64,000 nt of DNA from Mesorhizobium liriopis (lineage in GTDB: Bacteria > Pseudomonadota > Alphaproteobacteria > Rhizobiales > Rhizobiaceae). Positions within the stretch are counted from its first letter, which is position 1. Every line of letters starts with the position of its first letter. The translations under genes and the position numbers were made by a program. The stretch lies in contig NZ_JAMXQS010000001.1 of NCBI RefSeq assembly GCF_024053505.1, positions 496,001-560,000 on the forward strand, read 5' to 3'. A model generated the notes under the pieces. That model did no database searches and was not told the origin of the DNA. It was given only the letters and a program-made list of their open reading frames with translations. Below, piece after piece: positions 16,133-25,390 of this stretch.

Positions 16133-16798
16133 ATGCGCATTCTGGTTGTCGAAGACGACAAGAACCTCAACCGACAGATTTCCGACGCCCTGACCGATGC
16201 GGGCTATGTCGTAGACAAGGCCTTCGACGGTGAGGAGGGGCACTTTCTCGGCGACACGGAGCCTTACGACGCCGTGGTGCTCGACATCGGTCTGCCGCAG
16301 ATGGACGGCATCAGCGTGATCGAGCGCTGGCGTCGCGCCGGGCGCAAGATGCCGGTGCTGATGCTCACCGCGCGCGACCGCTGGAGCGACAAGGTGGCCG
16401 GCATCGATGCGGGTGCGGACGATTATGTCGCGAAGCCCTTCCACATCGAGGAGGTGCTGGCGCGCCTGCGGGCTCTGATCCGCCGTGCGGCGGGGCATGC
16501 CTCGTCTGAACTCGTCTGCGGACCGCTGCGGCTCGATACCAAGAGTTCCAAGGCCGATCTCAACGGCGCGCCCCTGAAACTGACCTCGCACGAGTTCCGG
16601 TTGCTGGCCTACCTGATGCACCACATGGACGAGGTCGTGTCGCGCACGGAGCTGGTCGAGCATCTCTACGATCAGGACTTCGACCGCGATTCCAACACGA
16701 TCGAGGTTTTTGTCGGCCGTTTGCGCAAGAAGATGGGCATCGACATCATCGAGACGGTGCGCGGCATGGGTTATCGCATGCGGGCGCCGCAGGCCTGA
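16133..16798 (+). CDS. feuP: OmpR/PhoP-type response regulator FeuP
   Basis: DNA-binding response regulator of 221 residues: receiver domain 1-115 with acidic pocket VVEDDKN, phospho-acceptor Asp at 51 (VLDIGLPQMDG) and Lys in DDYVAKPF; winged-helix domain about 125-218 with LTSHEFRLLAYLMHH and SNTIEVFVGRLRKKMG. In rhizobia FeuP with its kinase FeuQ controls envelope and osmoadaptation genes such as the cyclic glucan exporter. A strong GAGGGA site precedes ATG 16133. It lies between the FeuN-like gene and the kinase, the arrangement known from Sinorhizobium. Confidence 0.9.
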   Translation: MRILVVEDDKNLNRQISDALTDAGYVVDKAFDGEEGHFLGDTEPYDAVVLDIGLPQMDGISVIERWRRAGRKMPVLMLTARDRWSDKVAGIDAGADDYVAKPFHIEEVLARLRALIRRAAGHASSELVCGPLRLDTKSSKADLNGAPLKLTSHEFRLLAYLMHHMDEVVSRTELVEHLYDQDFDRDSNTIEVFVGRLRKKMGIDIIETVRGMGYRMRAPQA

Positions 16799-16799
16799 C

Positions 16800-18209
16800 T
16801 TGACCATCCTCGAAGCGAAGGGGACACGAGGCTGGGTGGGCAACTTGTTCCGCTCGGTGGCGGCACGCGTTGTGGCGTTCTCCACCGTCTGGGCGGTGCT
16901 GGCGCTGGTGGTGATTTCGACCGTGATCGCCTCGCTCTACCGCGATGTGAGCGAGCGCGGCTTTCAAAGCCTTCTATCGGCACATCTGTTCAATTTGATC
17001 GGCTCGGTCGGCGTTTCTGAGAACGGGGTGCTGACGGGCAGTCCCGACCTGGGTGACCTGCGCTTCGCCGAGCCGCGTTCGGGATGGTACTGGTCGGTCG
17101 AGCCGGTGGGCGGTGGCATGATCGGCGAGCGGCGTTCGCTTTCGATGACGGCTGCCATTCCCGCGCCGCCCGAGAGCGAGGTGCCGTTCGACAGCGGCTT
17201 CACGCGAACCTATCGCGCCAAGGGCTTGAACGGCGAGGATTTGCAGGTTCTCGAAAACGAGTTCGTGCTCGACAGCCAGGACCGTGTCGCGCGGTTTCGC
17301 GTGATGGGGAATCATTCGGAGCTCGAATCGGAGATCGACGATTTCGAGCGGCAGTTGCTCACCTATCTCGGCATTTTCGGCTTCGGCATGATCGCCATCA
17401 ATGCCTTTGCCATTCTCCTGGGGCTGCGACCGCTGATCAAGGTTCGCGCGGCACTGGCGACGGTGCGTGAAGGCACAGCATCGCGCCTGGATGGGCGTTT
17501 TCCGACCGAGATCGAACCTTTGGTGAGCGAAACCAATGCGCTGATCGACAGCAATCGCCGCATCGTGGAACGGGCGCGCACGCAGGTGGGCAATCTCGCG
17601 CATTCGCTGAAGACGCCGCTGGCGGTGCTGCTCAACGAAGGGCGGCAGATCGGCGGCGAGAAGGGCCAGCTGATTTCCGACCAGTCGAGCGCGATGCAGC
17701 GGCAGGTAGAATACTATCTTCAGCGCGCGCGGATGGCGGCGCAGCGGGAAACCACGGTGTTCCGTACGCCGGTGACGACCTCGATCGCGCGCATGGGACG
17801 CGTCATCGAAAAACTCTATCCCGACATCACGCTGGAAACCGTTCTACCTCCCGAGGAAGTGCTGTTCGCAGGCGAAAGGGAAGACCTGGAAGAGCTGGCA
17901 GGCAACCTGCTGGAAAATGGCGCCAAATGGGGCCGCAAGCGGTTGCGCGTTTCGGTAACGCCGATCAGGGACATCCCGGGCGAGGGGCGCTTCGAACTCG
18001 TGATCGAGGATGATGGGCCCGGCATTCCCGATGAGAAAACGCGCGAAGCGCTGATCCGCGGGCGGCGTCTGGACGAAACCAAGCCCGGCAGCGGTTTGGG
18101 GCTCGCCATCGTGACCGAACTCGTCAAGGAATATGCCGGCGAACTGTCGCTGGCGCGTTCCGATCTCGGCGGTCTGAAAGCCACAGTGCGTCTGCGAAGT
18201 GTGGATTGA
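16800..18209 (+). CDS. feuQ: Sensor histidine kinase FeuQ
   Basis: Membrane kinase partner of FeuP. Two membrane segments (about 24-47 and 182-204 of 469 residues) flank a periplasmic domain, then HAMP-like linker, HisKA box NLAHSLKTPLAVLL with the phosphorylated His, and a HATPase domain with N box (NLLENGAKWG), G1 (EDDGPGIPDE) and G2 (GSGLGLAIV). The HSLKTP box is of PhoQ type. The start is uncertain: TTG 16800 directly after the feuP stop is used here, GTG 16836 is an alternative. Its periplasmic domain is where FeuN would act. Confidence 0.88.
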   Translation: MTILEAKGTRGWVGNLFRSVAARVVAFSTVWAVLALVVISTVIASLYRDVSERGFQSLLSAHLFNLIGSVGVSENGVLTGSPDLGDLRFAEPRSGWYWSVEPVGGGMIGERRSLSMTAAIPAPPESEVPFDSGFTRTYRAKGLNGEDLQVLENEFVLDSQDRVARFRVMGNHSELESEIDDFERQLLTYLGIFGFGMIAINAFAILLGLRPLIKVRAALATVREGTASRLDGRFPTEIEPLVSETNALIDSNRRIVERARTQVGNLAHSLKTPLAVLLNEGRQIGGEKGQLISDQSSAMQRQVEYYLQRARMAAQRETTVFRTPVTTSIARMGRVIEKLYPDITLETVLPPEEVLFAGEREDLEELAGNLLENGAKWGRKRLRVSVTPIRDIPGEGRFELVIEDDGPGIPDEKTREALIRGRRLDETKPGSGLGLAIVTELVKEYAGELSLARSDLGGLKATVRLRSVD

Positions 18210-18297
18210 GCGGCATAGAAGCTTGCGGCCGTAATGAAATCGGCTCTAGAGGATTCGCTCATCCACGGCATTATGACCAGCAGCCAAAGGGCGCACC

Positions 18298-18729
18298 GTG
18301 TCGCGAGCCTTCTCGAAAATTTCAGCTTCTCTTCTGGCGATCTCGCTTCTGGCCGGATGCTCGACCTTGGGCGGCAAGGAAGCATCCGTGGCGCCGGAAG
18401 GACCACAGCCGCTGACGCGCGACGCAATCATCGCGGCGCTGAATGGCGGTCTTGTCGGCGGACGCATCGGCACTGGCCTGAGCGACGGTGAAAAGCGCAA
18501 GGCGCTCGAGGCCGAGTATCGGGCGCTTGAGAACACGCCGAGCGGCCAACGCGTGGCATGGGCCGGCGACGGCTCGGGTCGTCGCGGCGAGGTGGTGGCC
18601 GCGCAACCCTATCGCGTCGGTTCGCAGGATTGCCGGCAATACAGCCAGACCGTCTTCACGCCGGCGGGATCGCAGACCGCGCGCGGCACGGCATGCCGCG
18701 ACACCGGTGGAAGCTGGGAGCTTCTTTAG
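18298..18729 (+). CDS. Small lipoprotein, 17-kDa surface antigen-like
   Basis: A 143-residue exported lipoprotein: signal LLAISLLAGC with lipobox Cys at 21, a glycine-rich stretch GGLVGGRIGTGLSDGEKRKA near 50-69, then AEYRALENTPSGQRVAW and a C-terminal domain with YRVGSQDCRQYSQTV and GTACRDTGGSWELL. This pattern is that of outer-membrane surface antigen proteins common in Rhizobiales. GTG 18298 has AAAGGG upstream. The gene is co-directional with feuQ and 89 bases after it; its exact role is unknown. Confidence 0.75.
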   Translation: MSRAFSKISASLLAISLLAGCSTLGGKEASVAPEGPQPLTRDAIIAALNGGLVGGRIGTGLSDGEKRKALEAEYRALENTPSGQRVAWAGDGSGRRGEVVAAQPYRVGSQDCRQYSQTVFTPAGSQTARGTACRDTGGSWELL

Positions 18730-18809
18730 AGCACCCTCCTAAGGTCGTCATTCCGCCGCATGCCGAGCCCATTGGCAGCATTTGACGCTGCCTTTATGTG
18801 TTGGGCACC

Positions 18810-19928
18810 ATGGTTTTCTGGTTCATCGCAGCCCTTTTGACGCTTGGAGCGAGCCTCGCCGTCCTGCTGCCGCTGTCGTCGCGCGCGGAGGCGGATGAAA
18901 CGGACGCGGCCTATGATATCCAGGTCTATCGCGATCAGCTGGCCGAGGTTGACCGCGATCTTGCGCGTGGCACGATCAGCGCCGGCGACGCGGCAGAGGC
19001 CAAAGCTGAAATCGGCCGGCGCATCCTGCGGGTCGATCAGGAGGCAAAGGCCGAGAAAGGATTCGCCCGGTTTCGCGCATCGCGCTTGGTGGCTGCGGCG
19101 GCCGTGCTGTTCGTTCCAGTCTTCTCCTGGGGCGTCTACGCTGCCGTCGGCTCGCCCGATCTTCCTTCCGAGCCGCTCGAAGCACGGCTCACGAAACCGC
19201 CGGCGCAGAGCTCCGTGGACGAACTTGTCGCGCGCGCCGAGCGCCAGCTTCGCGCCAATCCAGAGGACGGCAAGGGCTGGGAGACGATCGCACCGGTCTA
19301 TCTGAGGCTCGATCGCTTCGAGCAGGCGGAGACAGCCTTCGAACAATCAATTCGCCTGCTGGGTCCGAACAGCAGCCGCGAGCTGGGGCTGGCGGAAGCG
19401 ATGGTAGGCGCGGCGCGCGGGCAGATTTCGGAAGAAGCCCGAGCAGCTTACCAGCGTGTGCTGGCACTCGATCCTCGGAATGCGCGGGCGCAGTTCCGGT
19501 TGGCGACCGCCTCGCTGCAGGCCGGCCGAAGCGATGAGGCGGCCGCAGGCTGGAACGCGATGCTTCAGACGCTGCCGCAGGGCTCGCCCTGGCGCGATGC
19601 CGCGCAGCAGGCGCTTGGCGCTCTTCAGCAACCGGCGCGTCCCGGTCCGACACAGCAGGATATCGCCGCGGCCGAAACCATGTCGGCGGCGGATCGCGGC
19701 CAGATGGTGGAAGGCATGGTCGCTTCGCTCGACCAGAAGCTTAGCGAGCAGCCGAACGACCTCGACGGTTGGCTGCGGCTGGTGCGGTCTTATGCGGTGC
19801 TCGGGCGCAGCAGTGATGCGGGTGCCGCTCTGCAGCGCGCCAATGTGGCGCTGAAGGGCAATGCGGACGCGGAGCGGCAATTGGCGCTTCTGGCGCAATC
19901 GCTCAATCTTCTGGTGGCCCAGCCATGA
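18810..19928 (+). CDS. ccmI: Cytochrome c biogenesis protein CcmI (CycH)
   Basis: Apocytochrome c chaperone of the Ccm system I haem lyase complex. The 372-residue protein has a membrane segment at the N-terminus (FWFIAALLTLGASLAVLLPL), a cytoplasmic loop with the conserved YRDQLAEVDRDLARG, a second membrane segment near 93-112 and a periplasmic TPR domain. ATG 18810 gives the usual start MVFWFIAALL; a GTG at 18798 is less likely. It overlaps ccmE by four bases and leads the operon ccmI-ccmE-ccmF-ccmH. Confidence 0.93.
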   Translation: MVFWFIAALLTLGASLAVLLPLSSRAEADETDAAYDIQVYRDQLAEVDRDLARGTISAGDAAEAKAEIGRRILRVDQEAKAEKGFARFRASRLVAAAAVLFVPVFSWGVYAAVGSPDLPSEPLEARLTKPPAQSSVDELVARAERQLRANPEDGKGWETIAPVYLRLDRFEQAETAFEQSIRLLGPNSSRELGLAEAMVGAARGQISEEARAAYQRVLALDPRNARAQFRLATASLQAGRSDEAAAGWNAMLQTLPQGSPWRDAAQQALGALQQPARPGPTQQDIAAAETMSAADRGQMVEGMVASLDQKLSEQPNDLDGWLRLVRSYAVLGRSSDAGAALQRANVALKGNADAERQLALLAQSLNLLVAQP

Positions 19929-20359
19929 CTCGTAAAGGCAAGCGGATCACGGTCATTGCTGGCGGGGCTATGTTTCTGACGGCGGCGGCGAGCCTCACCG
20001 TCTATGCCCTCGGCCAGCGGGCGTCCTACTTCTTCATGCCGACCGAATTGCAGGCAGCCCAGCTCGATCCGGGCCAGCGCATCCGGCTCGGTGGACTGGT
20101 GGAGACCGGCACGATCAAACATGGCGCGAGCACGGACGTGTTTTTCTCGGTGACCGACAATGAACGCTCGGTGCCCGTTTCCTTTCACGGCATCCTGCCC
20201 GACCTTTTCCGTGAGGGGCAGGGCGTCATTACCGAAGGAACGCTGGGGGCCGATGGCGTCTTCGTGGCCGACAGTGTGCTCGCCAAGCACGACGAGACCT
20301 ACATGCCCAAGGAAGTCGCCGACGGACTGAAGGCCAAGGGCGTGTGGAAGGCCGAGTGA
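19925..20359 (+). CDS. ccmE: Haem chaperone CcmE (CycJ)
   Basis: Periplasmic membrane-anchored protein that covalently carries haem to the CcmF complex. In 144 residues it shows one N-terminal membrane segment (about 8-29), the OB-fold core (IRLGGLVETGTI, VFFSVTDNERSVPV, FREGQGVITEG) and the haem-binding His at 122 in AKHDETYMP with the conserved Tyr at 126. Overlaps ccmI and is one base before ccmF, so the operon is tightly coupled. Confidence 0.96.
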   Translation: MTRKGKRITVIAGGAMFLTAAASLTVYALGQRASYFFMPTELQAAQLDPGQRIRLGGLVETGTIKHGASTDVFFSVTDNERSVPVSFHGILPDLFREGQGVITEGTLGADGVFVADSVLAKHDETYMPKEVADGLKAKGVWKAE

Positions 20360-20360
20360 G

Positions 20361-22349
20361 ATGAGCGTCGAAGCCGGCCATTTCGCGCTCGTTCTGGCGT
20401 TTGCCCTGGCGCTGATCCAATCGACGGTGCCGCTTCTCGGCACGCGCTGGAACGATCGGCGCATGATGGCGGCAAGCGGTCCGGTGGCCATCACCGGTTT
20501 CGTGCTGACGCTGATCGCTTTTGCTGCGCTGACGCTGGCCTATGCGCAGTCCGACTTCTCGCTGCAGAACGTCTATGAAAACTCGCACTCGCTGAAGCCC
20601 ATGATCTTCAAGCTGAGCGGCGTCTGGGGCAACCATGAGGGCTCGATGCTTCTCTGGGTGCTGATCCTGACACTGTTCGGTGCGGCGGTCGCGGCCTTCG
20701 GCGAGAACCTGCCGCCGAGCCTGAAGGCCAATGTGCTGGCCGTGCAGGGCATGATCGGCGCGGCCTTCTTCCTGTTCATTCTCGTCACCTCCAATCCCTT
20801 CGCGCGGCTCGACCCGGCCCCGATCGAGGGGCAGGACCTCAATCCTGTCCTTCAGGATATCGGCCTCGCCATCCACCCGCCGCTTCTGTACCTCGGCTAT
20901 GTCGGCTTCTCTGTCTGCTTCTCGTTTGCAGTCGCAGCGTTGATCGAGGGTCGGATCGATGCGGCATGGGCGCGCTGGGTGCGGCCCTGGACCCTGGCGG
21001 CGTGGGTGTTCCTGACCGGCGGCATCGCGATGGGGTCCTACTGGGCCTATTACGAGCTGGGTTGGGGCGGCTTCTGGTTCTGGGACCCGGTAGAGAACGC
21101 GTCCTTCATGCCCTGGCTCGCCGGCACGGCGCTGCTTCACTCCGCACTCGTGATGGAAAAGCGTTCGGCCCTGAAGGTCTGGACGATCCTGCTGGCCATT
21201 CTCACCTTCTCGCTTTCGCTGCTCGGCACATTCCTCGTGCGTTCGGGTGTGCTGACATCGGTCCACGCTTTCGCGACCGATCCGACGCGCGGTGTCTTCA
21301 TTCTGGGAATCCTGTCGGTCTTTGTCGGCGGCTCGCTGGCGCTCTTCGCCTTTCGCGCGTCGGCTTTGACGACGGGTGGGCTGTTTCATCCGATCTCGCG
21401 CGAGGGATCGCTGGTTCTGAACAATCTGTTCCTGACGACTGCGACCGCGACCGTTCTGATCGGCACGCTCTACCCCTTGGCGCTGGAAGCCGTGACGGGC
21501 ACCAAGATTTCGGTCGGCGCGCCGTTCTTCAATCTCACCTTCGGCCTCATCATCTTTCCGCTGCTTCTGCTCGTGCCTTTCGGCACGATGCTGGCGTGGA
21601 AACGGGGCGATGCACTGGCGGCGGCACAGCGCCTGTTGGGCGCGGCCGCGCTGGCGCTCGGTGCCATGCTGGTGACCGGGCTCGTTTCTGAGCCGCGTTC
21701 GATTTTTGCCGTGGTCGGCATCGGCATCGGCGTTTGGCTGCTGGCCGGCGTCGCGACCGATCTCGCTTTGCGGGCCGGTCTGCCGCGCGCGGGGTTCGGC
21801 ACGGCCTTGCATCGTGTTGCCGGGTTGCCGCGCTCCGCCATCGGCACGATGCTCGCCCATGCCGGATTGGGCGTCACCGTGCTAGGGCTCGTCGGCGCGC
21901 TGGCTTTCGGGCGTGAGGCGGTGGTTGCCGTGAAGCCCGGCGAACAGGTTGCGGTGGGTGCCTACACCATGCGGTTCGAGGGCCTGTCCTCCGAGCCCGG
22001 CCCGAATTTTTCCTCGCGGATCGCACGCTTCTCCCTGCTCGATGCGGCGGGAAGCCCACACGCCACGATCGCATCCGCCAAGCGCTTTTATCCCGTGCGC
22101 CGCATGCCGACGACCGAGGCTGGCATCCGCACCATGTGGCTCGGCCAGCTCTATGTCTCGATCGGCGAGGAGAGGGCGGATGGCGCGCTGGTGGTGCATG
22201 CGTGGTGGAAGCCGCTGGTGACGCTGATCTGGGGCGGGGCCCTGCTGATGATGGCCGGCGGCACGCTTTCCCTGCTCGATCGCCGGCTTCGCGTCGGCGC
22301 ACCCTCTCGCCGTGCGCGACCGGTTGCGGCACCGGTGCCGGCTGAATGA
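20361..22349 (+). CDS. ccmF: Haem lyase subunit CcmF (CycK)
   Basis: Polytopic membrane protein (662 residues, about 14 predicted segments) that attaches haem to the CXXCH of apocytochromes. The WWD haem-handling signature [18 protein letters not shown] is near 233-250, flanked by periplasmic histidines (for example [13 protein letters not shown] near 172-184). The C-terminal part has a periplasmic loop and last membrane segment [17 protein letters not shown]. The ccmH gene overlaps its end by four bases. Genes for CcmABCDG are not in the window. Confidence 0.96.
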   Translation: MSVEAGHFALVLAFALALIQSTVPLLGTRWNDRRMMAASGPVAITGFVLTLIAFAALTLAYAQSDFSLQNVYENSHSLKPMIFKLSGVWGNHEGSMLLWVLILTLFGAAVAAFGENLPPSLKANVLAVQGMIGAAFFLFILVTSNPFARLDPAPIEGQDLNPVLQDIGLAIHPPLLYLGYVGFSVCFSFAVAALIEGRIDAAWARWVRPWTLAAWVFLTGGIAMGSYWAYYELGWGGFWFWDPVENASFMPWLAGTALLHSALVMEKRSALKVWTILLAILTFSLSLLGTFLVRSGVLTSVHAFATDPTRGVFILGILSVFVGGSLALFAFRASALTTGGLFHPISREGSLVLNNLFLTTATATVLIGTLYPLALEAVTGTKISVGAPFFNLTFGLIIFPLLLLVPFGTMLAWKRGDALAAAQRLLGAAALALGAMLVTGLVSEPRSIFAVVGIGIGVWLLAGVATDLALRAGLPRAGFGTALHRVAGLPRSAIGTMLAHAGLGVTVLGLVGALAFGREAVVAVKPGEQVAVGAYTMRFEGLSSEPGPNFSSRIARFSLLDAAGSPHATIASAKRFYPVRRMPTTEAGIRTMWLGQLYVSIGEERADGALVVHAWWKPLVTLIWGGALLMMAGGTLSLLDRRLRVGAPSRRARPVAAPVPAE

Positions 22350-22810
22350 GACTGCGGACGGCATTCCTGCTGACTGGCCTGTGGCTGGCCTCGGCCGTTC
22401 CGGGCCTCGCCGTGCAGCCGGACGAAATCCTGGCCGACCCCGCGATGGAAACGCGCGCCCGCCAACTGTCGGCGCAACTTCGCTGCATGGTGTGTCAGAA
22501 CCAGTCCATCGACGATTCCGATGCAGACCTCGCGCGCGACCTGCGCATTCTGGTGCGTGATCGCCTGAAGGCCGGCGACAGCGACGGGGCCGTGCTCGAC
22601 TATGTGGTCTCGCGCTATGGCGAGTTCGTGTTGCTTAAGCCGCGCTGGAACTGGCGCAACGCGGCGCTCTGGGCGACGCCGGTGGTGATCCTTGTCCTCG
22701 GCGCAAGCTTTCTGCTTGCCTCCGCGCATCAACGGAAGGCCGCGAAGTCTCAAGGGCTGAACGCCGACGAGCGGACAAGGTTGGACGAAATCCTCGGGCG
22801 CGATGCGTGA
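22346..22810 (+). CDS. ccmH: Cytochrome c biogenesis thiol protein CcmH (CycL)
   Basis: Keeps the apocytochrome cysteines reduced for haem ligation. A 154-residue protein with signal/anchor ([19 protein letters not shown]), the redox pair [11 protein letters not shown] with Cys at 47 and 50, [20 protein letters not shown] and a C-terminal membrane segment near 109-127. The order after ccmF and the length are typical. The operon ends here; 122 bases later the DegP gene starts. Confidence 0.95.
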   Translation: MRLRTAFLLTGLWLASAVPGLAVQPDEILADPAMETRARQLSAQLRCMVCQNQSIDDSDADLARDLRILVRDRLKAGDSDGAVLDYVVSRYGEFVLLKPRWNWRNAALWATPVVILVLGASFLLASAHQRKAAKSQGLNADERTRLDEILGRDA

Positions 22811-22932
22811 CGGCTCTTTTTCGATCCTTACGAAAGTTTCATCTGCCGGCCATCCTCATGTAATGTGAAGCTTCCTATCTCTGTCGGCGAAGGGTGATTG
22901 AGAGCACCCTGTTTCGTAAGGACAGAGCCACA

Positions 22933-24456
22933 ATGAGCACGTCTCCCAACTCTTTGCGCACCCGTAGCCGTCTGATGGCTGCGGCTGCGTCCGTCGCCAT
23001 CGCGGGCGCCATCGGCGTCGGTGCGGTGACATCCGGCGCGCTGCCCGTGCAGGCCGAGCCGGTTCGCGTCCAAGGCAACCTGAATGTTCCGAGCTTCGCC
23101 GATGTGGTGGACCGCGTGTCGCCCGCAGTCGTCAGCGTCCGCGTCGAGTCGCGCGCCACGCCCGCTTCCGACGATGGCAATCAGCTCGGTCAGGGCCTCG
23201 ACCAGCTGCCCGACAACCACCCGCTGAAGCGCTTCTTCCGCGAGTTCGGTGGGCCGAACGGCCAGGATCGCCAGCAGGGCCGTCGCCCCCAGCAGCGCGC
23301 CGAGCGCACCCAGTCGCAGGGCTCGGGCTTCTTCATCTCCGAGGACGGCTACATCGTCACCAACAACCACGTCGTCGATGGCGGCACGACCTTCACCGTC
23401 GTGACCAACAAGGGCGACGAACTGACCGCCAAGCTGATCGGCACCGACCCGCGCACCGACCTCGCGCTGCTCAAGGTCGAGGCTAAGGAGAAGTTCACCT
23501 ATGTGGACTTCGCAGATGACAGCAAGGTTCGCGTCGGCGACTGGGTCATGGCCGTCGGCAACCCGTTCGGCCTCGGTGGCACCGTGACCGCCGGCATCGT
23601 TTCGGCCCGTGGCCGTGACATCGGTGCAGGGCCCTATGACGACTTCCTCCAGATCGATGCTGCCGTGAACCGCGGCAATTCGGGGGGTCCGGCCTTCAAC
23701 CTGAACGGCGAAGTGGTCGGCGTGAACACGGCGATCTTCTCGCCTTCGGGCGGCAATGTCGGCATCGCCTTCGCGATCCCCGCTTCGACGGTGAAGGAGG
23801 TGATCTCCGATCTCCGTCAGAACGGTTCGGTGCAGCGCGGCTGGCTGGGTGTTCAGATCCAGCCCGTGGACAAGGACATCGCCGACTCGCTCGGCCTCGC
23901 CGACGCCAAGGGCGCGCTGGTGAACGAACCTCAGGAAGGCAGCCCGGCGCTCAAGGCAGGCATCAAGACCGGTGACGTGATCACCAAGGTCGACGGCAAG
24001 GATGTTTCCGGCCCGCGTGACCTCGCCAAGCAGATCGCCGCGATCTCGCCCGACAAGCCGGTCGATCTGACGATCTGGCGCGACGGCAAGGAGCAGGTTG
24101 TGAAGGTGGATCTCGGCACCATGCCGAACACCGACAAGCAGGCGTCGAACAGCCGCGATAGCGGCCCGGCGCAGGCTGAACCGACCTCGCTCGCCGATCT
24201 CGGTCTCACCGTGACGCGCGCCGATGACGGCCGTGGCCTTGTGGTGACCGATGTCGATCCCGACAGCGCGGCTTCCGAGCGCGGCATCCAGCCGGGCGAC
24301 GTGATTACCGCGGTCAACTCGAACGAGGTCAACGGAACCTCCGACGTGACCCGCGCCATCGCCGATGCCGAGAAGTCCGGCCGCAAGGCCGTTCTGATGC
24401 AGGTCCAGCGCGACGATGCGAGCCGCTTCGTGGCCTTGCCGGTGGACAAGGGCTGA
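22933..24456 (+). CDS. degP: Periplasmic serine protease DegP/HtrA (Do family)
   Basis: Envelope quality-control protease and chaperone. 507 residues with a signal peptide ending near 41 (PVQAEP), trypsin-like domain with His 146 (TNNHVVDG), Asp 176 (TDLALLKV) and Ser 250 (RGNSGGPAF), and two PDZ domains at about 275-370 and 400-500. A Gln/Arg-rich loop (DRQQGRRPQQRAERTQSQG) near 112-130 is the LA-type loop. ATG 22933 follows AAGGACAG; a TTG at 22894 would extend the signal. Its place between the ccm operon and a two-component pair is shared with rhizobia such as Sinorhizobium. Confidence 0.95.
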   Translation: MSTSPNSLRTRSRLMAAAASVAIAGAIGVGAVTSGALPVQAEPVRVQGNLNVPSFADVVDRVSPAVVSVRVESRATPASDDGNQLGQGLDQLPDNHPLKRFFREFGGPNGQDRQQGRRPQQRAERTQSQGSGFFISEDGYIVTNNHVVDGGTTFTVVTNKGDELTAKLIGTDPRTDLALLKVEAKEKFTYVDFADDSKVRVGDWVMAVGNPFGLGGTVTAGIVSARGRDIGAGPYDDFLQIDAAVNRGNSGGPAFNLNGEVVGVNTAIFSPSGGNVGIAFAIPASTVKEVISDLRQNGSVQRGWLGVQIQPVDKDIADSLGLADAKGALVNEPQEGSPALKAGIKTGDVITKVDGKDVSGPRDLAKQIAAISPDKPVDLTIWRDGKEQVVKVDLGTMPNTDKQASNSRDSGPAQAEPTSLADLGLTVTRADDGRGLVVTDVDPDSAASERGIQPGDVITAVNSNEVNGTSDVTRAIADAEKSGRKAVLMQVQRDDASRFVALPVDKG

Positions 24457-24484
24457 TCCCCTCACGCCCTCACACTGGCCCAAC

Positions 24485-24531
24485 GCTTCCGGGCAAGATC
24501 ATGTCCCCTCTCTCCCATCTTGCCCGGAAGC
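24485..24531 (+). terminator. Perfect 15-bp hairpin after degP
   Basis: GCTTCCGGGCAAGAT (24485-24499) and ATCTTGCCCGGAAGC (24517-24531) are exact inverted complements around a 17-base loop. It lies 28 bases after the degP stop. There is no clear T-run, so it may act as a 3' stabilising hairpin, a Rho-assisted terminator or a bidirectional processing site. Confidence 0.6.
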
Positions 24532-24631
24532 TTCATTCCCTTCTCCCCGACAGCGGCCTTCCGCACCCCCGTCCTGCCGTCGGAGAGATCCGCAACCCGG
24601 CGCATCCGTCCAGAGTCGCACCGGGTGTCGG

Positions 24632-24665
24632 CGGCGGCAGGCTCCCATCGCCTGCCGCCGATTTT
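24632..24665 (+). terminator. GC-rich hairpin with short T-run before the two-component genes
   Basis: CGGCGGCAGGC (24632-24642) pairs with GCCTGCCGCCG (24650-24660) around a seven-base loop and is followed by ATTTTCC. This has the form of an intrinsic terminator and would isolate the response regulator gene, whose start is 46 bases further on, from upstream transcription. Confidence 0.65.
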
Positions 24666-24710
24666 CCTGCCTTGTCCGCCTCGGACGGACATGAGCATAA
24701 AGCGGGTGCG

Positions 24711-25385
24711 ATGAAGATTCTCGTGATCGAAGACGACCGCGAAGCGGCCGAATATCTGCAGAAGGCCTTTTCCGAGGCCGGGCACACCGTGCATCTGGCG
24801 GGTGACGGCGACAGCGGCTTCGCCTTTGCCGAAAGCGGCGACTACGACGTTCTGGTCGTGGACCGCATGCTGCCGCGCCGCGACGGGCTTTCCGTGATTT
24901 CCGGCCTGCGGGCAAAAAGCGTCGCGACGCCTGTGCTCATTCTATCCGCGCTTGGCGAAGTCGATGACCGCGTGACGGGTCTGCGGGCCGGTGGCGACGA
25001 CTACCTTACCAAGCCCTATGCCTTCACCGAACTTCTGGCCCGCGTGGAAGCGCTGGACCGCCGCTCTTCGCCGCGCGAGCAGGAAACGGTGCACAAGGTC
25101 GGCGATCTCGAACTCGACCGCCTGTCGCATTCCGTGCGCCGCGCCGGGCGCGACATCATCCTCCAGCCGCGCGAGTTCCGCCTGCTCGAATATCTGATGC
25201 GCCACGCGGGACAGGTGGTGACGCGCACCATGCTGCTCGAAAACGTCTGGGACTACCATTTCGACCCGCAGACCAATGTGATCGACGTCCACGTCTCGCG
25301 CCTGCGCGGCAAGATCGAGAAGGGGTTCGATGGCCCGCTGCTGCACACCGTTCGCGGCGCGGGCTACATCCTGAAAGCGTCCTGA
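24711..25385 (+). CDS. OmpR-family response regulator
   Basis: A 224-residue regulator: receiver 1-115 with IEDDREA, phospho-acceptor Asp 51 (VVDRMLPRRDG) and DDYLTKPYAF; winged-helix domain about 128-224 with LQPREFRLLEYLMRHAGQVV and NVIDVHVSRLRGKIEKGFDG. The ATG at 24711 is the natural start because receiver homology begins there; the frame stays open upstream but through terminator DNA. It is followed five bases later by its likely kinase, then by glnE. The signal is unknown; close relatives include QseB/TctD-like and CopR-like regulators. Confidence 0.9.
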   Translation: MKILVIEDDREAAEYLQKAFSEAGHTVHLAGDGDSGFAFAESGDYDVLVVDRMLPRRDGLSVISGLRAKSVATPVLILSALGEVDDRVTGLRAGGDDYLTKPYAFTELLARVEALDRRSSPREQETVHKVGDLELDRLSHSVRRAGRDIILQPREFRLLEYLMRHAGQVVTRTMLLENVWDYHFDPQTNVIDVHVSRLRGKIEKGFDGPLLHTVRGAGYILKAS

Positions 25386-25390
25386 CGCCC

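Noticed and set aside
20229-21860. 543-codon ORF antisense to ccmE/ccmF
   Set aside because: Arg/Gln/Glu-rich shadow translation of membrane-protein codons.
22828-24483. 551-codon ORF antisense to degP
   Set aside because: Shadow of the DegP gene, runs through the 3' hairpin and has no family pattern.
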